A program made the translations under genes and the position numbers. A stretch of DNA of 28,413 nucleotides from Krumholzibacterium sp965370495. GTDB taxonomy: Bacteria; Krumholzibacteriota; Krumholzibacteriia; Krumholzibacteriales; Krumholzibacteriaceae. The DNA lies in assembly GCA_965370495.1 (NCBI GenBank), contig CBDUUV010000018.1, positions 1 to 28,413 of the forward strand, read 5' to 3'. The notes beneath the pieces are model-generated. The model searched no databases and was not told the DNA's origin. It was given only the letters and a program-made list of their open reading frames with translations. Shown here piece by piece: positions 23,785-28,413 of this stretch. The first letter of the stretch is position 1, and each line of letters opens with the position of its first letter.

Positions 23785-24147
23785 TCAACCTCCGTGCTGG
23801 AAAGTGATCATGGTGAGGGTTCCGAAGATCATGAAGAGTACCGCGATAGTCACGAAGACTCCATAGATCAGAACTCTCATCCAGCCTTTATGTATATAAT
23901 CCTCTGATACGACCCACAGGCCGTACAGGCCGTGAAACAGCGCGATTACGAGAAACGAGATATTCAACGTCTTCCACATTGGTGTAGCCACCCGCTCGGC
24001 AATCGCTTCGAATGTAACTTCGCCGCCGACCAGCACATGAAGATTGATCACGTGGATCAGCAGTATCACTGCCAGGTAGACACCTGAGATCCTCTGCAGG
24101 AGCCACGGAAGAGCGCCGCCGGATCTGACTGTATCTCGATATTTCAT
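23785..24147 (-). CDS. sdhD: Succinate dehydrogenase membrane anchor subunit
   Basis: 120-aa integral membrane subunit with three transmembrane helices (about 18-40, 60-80, 93-114). His72 in FHGLYGLWVVSEDYI aligns with the heme b ligand of E. coli SdhD, and Asp83-Tyr84 with its quinone-site Asp-Tyr pair. A longer frame extends to 24219, but the ATG at 24147 has AGGAGGAG immediately upstream and yields the expected size. It lies 14 bases after sdhC. Naming of sdhC and sdhD follows gene order and motifs, since both anchors are poorly conserved. Confidence 0.9.
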   Translation of the reverse strand: MKYRDTVRSGGALPWLLQRISGVYLAVILLIHVINLHVLVGGEVTFEAIAERVATPMWKTLNISFLVIALFHGLYGLWVVSEDYIHKGWMRVLIYGVFVTIAVLFMIFGTLTMITFQHGG

Positions 24148-24161
24148 TACGCTCCTCCTTT

Positions 24162-24536
24162 CTAACCGGTTAGCAATGCCATTGTGCGTACGATCATGAT
24201 TGCGCCTATTGCAGCCCATGACGCCAGCCAGACGGCTACCGCCACTATATACAGTTGTTTTTGTTTTTCGATAAAAACCCCCATATCAATAAGCGTTATC
24301 CTCAATCCGTTGAACAGATGATACAGGATCACACCAACCAGCCCGACTTCCATAAATTTAAAAAGTGGGCTTCCAAAAGCGTGCATAATCCCATCGAACG
24401 ATTTTTCTCCCCCCGACAGATGGCTGATTACCCATATATGCAAGAGAAGGTAGAAAATCAGCCCTAGTCCGGACAAGCGATGAAGTATCCATGCAAACGT
24501 ACCCGTATGTATCCGGTACCGCTTGATCACCCTCAT
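24162..24536 (-). CDS. sdhC: Succinate dehydrogenase cytochrome b subunit
   Basis: 124-aa membrane subunit with three helices. The signature HRLSGLGLIFYLLLH (His19-Arg20, Ser22) forms part of the quinone pocket in this family. His73 in LYHLFNGLRITLIDMG fits the heme b axial ligand. The start has GGGAGG six bases upstream. It is the first gene of sdhCDAB, preceded by a long leader with several hairpins and a promoter near 24769-24797. Presence of two three-helix heme anchors places the complex with the E. coli-like type. Confidence 0.92.
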   Translation of the reverse strand: MRVIKRYRIHTGTFAWILHRLSGLGLIFYLLLHIWVISHLSGGEKSFDGIMHAFGSPLFKFMEVGLVGVILYHLFNGLRITLIDMGVFIEKQKQLYIVAVAVWLASWAAIGAIMIVRTMALLTG

Positions 24537-24565
24537 CGGGCGCCTCCCAGGTTAAAGAAATCATC

Positions 24566-24591
24566 GGGGGCCATATCTACCGATCGCCCCC
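24566..24591 (-). promoter_or_regulatory. Hairpin in the sdh leader, proximal
   Basis: GGGGGC (24566-24571) and GCCCCC (24586-24591) form a six-pair G/C stem with a 14-base loop. It ends about 20 bases before the sdhC ribosome binding site. The run of eight C residues at 24587-24594 allows slipped alternative pairings. A role in translation or RNA stability is possible. Confidence 0.4.
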
Positions 24592-24598
24592 CCCATGC

Positions 24599-24647
24599 AA
24601 AAGCCTGATATAACCGGTCTACGCAACGCCCGGTTCAACAGGCTTTT
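24599..24647 (-). promoter_or_regulatory. Terminator-like hairpin in the sdh leader
   Basis: AAAAGCCTG (24599-24607) pairs with CAGGCTTTT (24639-24647). Inside it AACCGG (24612-24617) pairs with CCGGTT (24630-24635). This gives a 15-pair interrupted stem with a 12-base loop. A-run and T-run flank the stem symmetrically, so it resembles a bidirectional terminator, yet it lies between the predicted sdh promoter and sdhC. It could be an attenuator. Confidence 0.5.
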
Positions 24648-24720
24648 ATAGCCCGCCGTAACCAGCCTCCACTGCCTGAGCCACAAGCCGTTGCTGGCTT
24701 GGTCCACAAACGTCCGCAAC

Positions 24721-24756
24721 CCTGAATTAACAGGCCCTTACTGCCTGAATTAACAG
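24721..24756. repeat. Pair of 13-base direct repeats near the sdh transcription start
   Basis: CCTGAATTAACAG occurs at 24721-24733 and again at 24744-24756, 23 bases apart, about two helical turns. Each copy is itself near-palindromic (CTG-N6-CAG). They lie just downstream of the predicted transcription start near 24762, a position suited to a repressor binding cooperatively. Confidence 0.5.
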
Positions 24757-24768
24757 ACTTTCGCCGGT

Positions 24769-24797
24769 ACAATAACACAGCTTTTCCCTTCCGTCAA
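24769..24797 (-). promoter_or_regulatory. Promoter of the sdh operon
   Basis: Minus-strand TTGACG (24792-24797), 17-base spacer, TATTGT (24769-24774). An A/T-rich block with the palindrome CTTTTTT-N2-AAAAAAG (24808-24823) lies just upstream of the -35, where an UP element would sit. The -10 is only four of six matches. Confidence 0.5.
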
Positions 24798-24834
24798 ATT
24801 AATGTGGCTTTTTTTGAAAAAAGTTTGCACCAGT

Positions 24835-24870
24835 GAAAAAATCCGGATTACATTCAGTTCTGCATCCGGA
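24835..24870 (-). terminator. Orphan terminator-like hairpin, minus strand
   Basis: On the minus strand TCCGGAT (24870-24864), a 15-base loop and ATCCGGA (24848-24842) make a seven-pair stem that runs straight into six T residues. No protein gene lies upstream of it on that strand before the divergent gene. A third copy of the arm (GAATCCGG, near 24901-24908) could pair with the middle arm instead. It may end a small or antisense RNA, insulate the sdh promoter, or be a DNA operator array. Confidence 0.45.
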
Positions 24871-24915
24871 AAACCGGCCCGGCAGTGAAAACTTCCCTCC
24901 CCGGATTCTTAAATC

Positions 24916-24944
24916 TTGCCTGAAACCCATACCAATACTACAAT
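24916..24944 (+). promoter_or_regulatory. Promoter of the asparagine-synthetase-like gene
   Basis: TTGCCT (24916-24921) and TACAAT (24939-24944) have 17-base spacing. The predicted start leaves a leader of about 58 bases ending in a G8 run that acts as the ribosome binding site. Confidence 0.5.
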
Positions 24945-25008
24945 GTTCCCGTAGCCTGGATCAAGATCACGGCCTGTATGAAGACCCTGACCTGGGGGGG
25001 GGCGAAAT

Positions 25009-26910
25009 ATGCCTGGGATACATTTTTATTACGATGCCGACAGGGAACTGGGCAGCAGGGAACCACTCCTTCTCCAGTCGGTCAAATCACTGCTGCACGA
25101 GGACTGGCACAGGCAAAAAACACTGATGTCCACTGACAGTATTTTTCTCGGGTATACATATCACCCGAACTACCCCATTGAGAAATTCGAGAACACCGAT
25201 TTCCTGATATGCATGGAGGGAAAATTCTACGGAGAAAGCGCATCGCGCGTCGACTCAAAACTGGCCGAGCTGACGACACTCCTGTACGGAAACAGTAATT
25301 CCAGTGACACCGGCCCGGAAAGCCCCGGCTATGTCAAGGCCAGGATAACTGAATGGCTTCTCGACACCGACGGCGACTTCGTGATATTTATCCTGCATAA
25401 ATCAACAGGACAGGTTTGCATACTTAATGACTCACTCGGCCGTCTGCCCCTCTACTGCAGCAGGATCGGCAGCAAACTGATCGTCTCGCGCGAGATAAGA
25501 TTTATCACTGACACATCAAATAACACCTGTCTCGACAGGATGGCTATTGCCCAGTACCTGCTGCTTGGTTTCATGCCCGGCGGAAAGACCCTGGTCGAAA
25601 ACGTCACCCGCCTTGAACCGGCAACCATCATATGGATCACTCCCGCGGATGATAAACCCACGATCAGAAATCTCTACAGCCACGATTTCTCATCGAAGGA
25701 GCACGAGGGGAAATCGATGGATGAGATCGCCTCTGAAATGACCAGCCTGTTCTGCAAAGCCTGCGGGGATCGGGCAGCCACTTGCAATGAAGGCGCCATC
25801 CCCGGAACCGTTCATGCCGATGTAAATGTCCTCGCTACAAGCGGCGGGCTCGACTCGAGATCGGTCGCCGCAGGGCTCGCCAGGATGGAAGTCCCTTTTT
25901 ACGGCGCCACTTTTCTCGATCATTTCAAAACAGCCGCCCCCGATGTCGTGGTCGCCAGGGAAATAGCACGCACATTGGGCTTTGACTGGAAACTTTTCCC
26001 CCTCGATCAGGCAAACGGGTCGGATGTCCTTCGCCTGCTCAGGATGAAGTCCGGCATGAACTTTCTCGGGATGAGTTTTTCGATGCCCCTGTTCGATCAA
26101 ATCCGCGATACCTGGGGTGGAAACATAACATATTTTACCGGGGAAGGAGGAGGCCTCCTGATTCCTGATAACAGGCCTTTCAGGAAGATGAAAAATCTTG
26201 ACGACCTCACAAGCCACCTCATCGAACGAAACTGTATCCTTTCGCTCGAACAAACGGCATCGATCACCGGGATAGAAAGTGATTATATATTCGACAGCAT
26301 AAGGGATTATCTCGATGCATGCCCTGAGACCGATCTCGCCATGAAATATGTTCACTTTATAGTGTGCGAGAGAAATCTCAAATGGACCGCGGAAGGAGAA
26401 GACCGCAACAGATTTTTCTTCTGGACCGTAACACCATTCAACTCCCTGAAGTTCTTTCATTTCGTAATGAACGTGCCCGACTTCATGAAATCGAAACACC
26501 GGCTATACAGGGAATTCCTGCTGAGGCTTTCGCCCCGCGCCGCAGCTTTGAATAACTCTAACTGGAACCTTCCTATCGCAGGCAAAAAGTACCTGATCTA
26601 CATGTATGCGCGGGAACTGTACTATCGCATGCCTGCCAGATTGAAATCTCTTGTTAGAAGAAAGATGAAATTCTCGACTGATCTTATCGGCCCTTATTCC
26701 CAGGGCTCGGGTATCATGATGTGTTTCAGGGACCAGATGTATGGATGCGAAGCAACGAGCGATTACCTTTCATCTGAAGAGATCGAGATTCTTCTGCCCT
26801 CTCTCAACAAATTCGCTTTCGATCATATTTTCACCGTCGCTTCACTTATCGAGGACCTGTCTTCAGGCCAAAGCTCACTCGTTAAATACCTGAATTCCGA
26901 CCTGATCTGA
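25009..26910 (+). CDS. Asparagine synthetase-like protein lacking the glutaminase cysteine
   Basis: 633-aa two-domain protein. The N-terminal half has the layout of a class II glutamine amidotransferase (DGDFVIFILHKSTGQVCILNDSLGRLPLYC), but the protein begins MPGIHF where active enzymes begin MCGI, so the catalytic Cys2 is absent. The C-terminal half is an ATP-pyrophosphatase domain with an intact P-loop SGGLDS (278-283) and a GEGGG loop (378-382) where AsnB has GGDE. The end (GEDRNRFFFWTVTPFNSLKFF...KSKHRLYREFLL) fits the synthetase family. It probably adenylates a carboxylate and joins it to an amine or free ammonia, as in polysaccharide- or peptide-modifying relatives. GGGGGGGG lies just before the ATG. 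No precursor peptide or glycosyltransferase lies nearby, so the substrate is unknown. Confidence 0.85.
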   Translation: MPGIHFYYDADRELGSREPLLLQSVKSLLHEDWHRQKTLMSTDSIFLGYTYHPNYPIEKFENTDFLICMEGKFYGESASRVDSKLAELTTLLYGNSNSSDTGPESPGYVKARITEWLLDTDGDFVIFILHKSTGQVCILNDSLGRLPLYCSRIGSKLIVSREIRFITDTSNNTCLDRMAIAQYLLLGFMPGGKTLVENVTRLEPATIIWITPADDKPTIRNLYSHDFSSKEHEGKSMDEIASEMTSLFCKACGDRAATCNEGAIPGTVHADVNVLATSGGLDSRSVAAGLARMEVPFYGATFLDHFKTAAPDVVVAREIARTLGFDWKLFPLDQANGSDVLRLLRMKSGMNFLGMSFSMPLFDQIRDTWGGNITYFTGEGGGLLIPDNRPFRKMKNLDDLTSHLIERNCILSLEQTASITGIESDYIFDSIRDYLDACPETDLAMKYVHFIVCERNLKWTAEGEDRNRFFFWTVTPFNSLKFFHFVMNVPDFMKSKHRLYREFLLRLSPRAAALNNSNWNLPIAGKKYLIYMYARELYYRMPARLKSLVRRKMKFSTDLIGPYSQGSGIMMCFRDQMYGCEATSDYLSSEEIEILLPSLNKFAFDHIFTVASLIEDLSSGQSSLVKYLNSDLI

Positions 26911-27023
26911 ATATCCATGAATACAATCCCGGGCTTCCCCTGGCTCACTGGACACCTCACAGGTTATACCAGAGCCTGGCTGATATAGTTTCAGCACAGG
27001 GGGGGGTCAAAATGGATGTAATC

Positions 27024-28376
27024 CTAACGATGCACTCCCGAACTTTCCAGCTCCTGGATTACAGAATCGGCAATGAGTCGGGCGAAGACCACGCTTCCGG
27101 CGCGAGACAGGTGTACGTGGTCCACGAAATACTCCGAGCGGCCTTCGAACCCATTTGTAAAATCCCACACGGCACAAGACTTCTCCGTGGACGTCGCATG
27201 CATCGCCTGCTCACATTCGAGAAACGCGTCGTACACCGCCCGGTGGGTCATTAATACCCAGTGGTAGGCCACGCGTTCGCGCACATCGCTCTCGTTGTCG
27301 AGCATCACCAGACTAGGCTGCACGAGCAACACTGGTCGTGCTTCGATATTACGGCACACATCGGCGAAGGTCTTCAGATTGAGGCGGAACTGGGCGAGCC
27401 CGAGCTCGGACACCTTATCCTGGAAATCTCCCGGCGGAGGCAGGCCCTCATTGTCGACTCGCCCGCGAAACATTGTCGGTAAGACCTTGATCAGGCGAAC
27501 CAGTTGGAATCGGTCTGCCAGACGGGTGGTGAGCGGCGGTGGGAAGTTCTTGTGCGTTGGCTTCAAGAGCGATCGGTTCACGCGTAGCGGCGACTGTGTG
27601 ACCGTGATTCTGTTGAAGTACTTCATGTCGTTCCACGCATGACATAAAACGACCAGATCGGGTCTGTAGGCATGGATCTCGGCGAGCAACCTCGCGATCG
27701 AGTCGAAGGTCGTATGCCCGGGCACACCGGCGTTGAGAATCCGGATTTCTGCGTATCCCGCCTGGCGAACAAGTGACTCGACGCGTCGGGGCCAATCATC
27801 TTCGTTGGGCGACTCGGGATCAAACACGAACGATCCTCCAAGGAACACGATCCTGAACTCTCCATCAGTCTTCTCCTCGGGGAACACGCCTCCACGGTAG
27901 CCCCCGCGTATTGCAAACTTGACATTCCCCAATGCGTCCAAAGGACTATGCTCGAAATCCGCCAGCCGGTGTATGCTGTACGGAGATGGGATGTAGGCAA
28001 CGGAACGACTCAACTTCTCCGCGGTCGATAGCTGAGGATATATGTGGTAGATGATCTCGGCGGTCACAAGAGTATAGAACACGACTGTCAACAGGAGATA
28101 GCATGAAGCGCGCCTCGGATGCCGGTGCAGCAAACGAAACAGCCTTAGCCGGTAAAAGACAAAACCCAGTGTTAGAAGCAATAAACCCCATGCGCAGAGC
28201 AGTAACTGAACGGTATGGATACGGGCTACCCTCGAGAGCATCAGGTGTCCGTCGGGGGCAAAGAGGCTAAGCACCGGCCGGTTCACGAAGACCAGAAAAC
28301 TGAACGTGATCATGCCCAGCACGATTAATAATAGTGGCAGGACGCCTTTCGATTTTACGTCTTTCACTCGATCCAT
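27024..28376 (-). CDS. Membrane-anchored SGNH/GDSL-type hydrolase
   Basis: 450-aa protein. Three N-terminal hydrophobic segments (about 12-31, 56-76, 92-112) are followed by an SGNH esterase-like domain from about residue 172. Block I is VFLGGSFVFD (Ser182), block II NAGVPGHTTFDS (Gly217), block III CHAWNDMKYF (Asn249) and block V DHVHLSRAG (Asp419, His422), so all four namesake residues are present. Such membrane-linked enzymes often add or remove acyl groups on cell-surface glycans. The start has GAGGAG nine bases upstream. It converges on the asparagine-synthetase-like gene. Arginine codons lean to CGN more than in neighbouring genes. No partner acyltransferase is visible before the window ends. 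Confidence 0.82.
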   Translation of the reverse strand: MDRVKDVKSKGVLPLLLIVLGMITFSFLVFVNRPVLSLFAPDGHLMLSRVARIHTVQLLLCAWGLLLLTLGFVFYRLRLFRLLHRHPRRASCYLLLTVVFYTLVTAEIIYHIYPQLSTAEKLSRSVAYIPSPYSIHRLADFEHSPLDALGNVKFAIRGGYRGGVFPEEKTDGEFRIVFLGGSFVFDPESPNEDDWPRRVESLVRQAGYAEIRILNAGVPGHTTFDSIARLLAEIHAYRPDLVVLCHAWNDMKYFNRITVTQSPLRVNRSLLKPTHKNFPPPLTTRLADRFQLVRLIKVLPTMFRGRVDNEGLPPPGDFQDKVSELGLAQFRLNLKTFADVCRNIEARPVLLVQPSLVMLDNESDVRERVAYHWVLMTHRAVYDAFLECEQAMHATSTEKSCAVWDFTNGFEGRSEYFVDHVHLSRAGSVVFARLIADSVIQELESSGVHR

Positions 28377-28413
28377 CGACTATCTCCTCACATCCAGATG
28401 GTGAATGGTTTCG

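Larger units (their letters stand above)
24537..25008. other. 472-bp divergent regulatory region, sdh and asparagine-synthetase-like gene
   Basis: No protein gene is seen. On the minus strand the region holds an sdh promoter and a leader of about 225 bases with hairpins at 24566-24591 and 24599-24647, a smaller AAGCC/GGCTT stem near 24684-24700, and two direct repeats at 24721-24756. Upstream of the promoter are an A/T palindrome (24808-24823) and a terminator-like hairpin (24842-24870). On the plus strand a promoter at 24916-24944 serves the gene at 25009. Confidence 0.6.

Noticed and set aside
25690..26499. 269-codon minus-strand frame inside the asparagine-synthetase-like gene
   Set aside because: Overlaps the conserved SGGLDS domain on the other strand and shows no family features.
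25009..26910. Lasso-peptide cyclase
   Set aside because: Cyclases are asparagine-synthetase-like, but no leader-binding protein, transglutaminase-like protease or precursor peptide gene is present around it, and the following gene is a convergent SGNH hydrolase.
1..28413. tRNA, rRNA, CRISPR arrays, insertion sequences, prophage genes
   Set aside because: Looked for clover-leaf arms, regular spacer-repeat arrays, transposase or integrase motifs and terminal inverted repeats; none seen.

Overview
The window reads as chromosomal DNA from an uncultured Gram-negative bacterium of the FCB supergroup, or a neighbouring lineage such as Krumholzibacteriota, Eisenbacteria or Latescibacterota. The phylum name is inference. 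Supporting evidence is the NYPNPFNP-type C-terminal FlgD-like/T9SS-type tails on two secreted proteins, several small beta-barrel outer-membrane proteins, lipoproteins with lipoboxes, a four-gene succinate dehydrogenase operon and a cobalamin-dependent ribonucleotide reductase. Unlike Bacteroidota proper, it has strong Shine-Dalgarno sequences, E. coli-like -35/-10 promoters and many SD-supported TTG starts. No rRNA, tRNA, IS element, prophage or CRISPR array was seen.

Layout. 1-2.6 kb (minus): signal peptidase I with a terminator, a small lipoprotein, and a secreted trypsin-like lipoprotein protease whose N-terminal domain resembles that small lipoprotein. 2.7-4.9 kb (minus): class II ribonucleotide reductase nrdJ. 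Upstream is a 400-bp AT-rich control region with a candidate NrdR box and a 23-bp palindrome, shared with a divergent outer-membrane protein gene. 6-8.7 kb: a PP2C phosphatase, a HAD phosphatase and a secreted fibronectin-III-like protein. 8.9-13.7 kb (minus): a tight zinc-ribbon/TM2-like protein - glpX - rarA operon, then two TPR proteins. 14-18.6 kb (plus): a strong consensus promoter, a secreted modular protein, a secreted GH32/GH43-like glycosidase with a levanase-type module, an outer-membrane barrel protein and pyrE. 18.5-21.1 kb (minus): a small membrane protein overlapping the 3' end of pyrE, a LolA-like lipoprotein and a Tat-exported glycosylasparaginase. 21.2-24.5 kb (minus): sdhC-sdhD-sdhA-sdhB with a clear terminator. 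24.5-25 kb: a 470-bp divergent region rich in hairpins and repeats. 25-28.4 kb: an asparagine-synthetase-like protein without the glutaminase cysteine, and convergently a membrane-anchored SGNH hydrolase.

How it fits together. Housekeeping functions (dNTP synthesis, pyrimidine synthesis, respiration, sugar phosphate metabolism, replication rescue, protein export) are interleaved with secreted degradative proteins (protease, fructan- or arabinan-type glycosidase, glycoasparaginase). This suits a heterotroph feeding on glycans and glycoproteins. No complete undescribed multi-gene system is evident. The most unusual points are the GlpX homologue with several changed active-site positions, the free-standing copy of the protease N-domain, and the structured leader and divergent region of the sdh operon.
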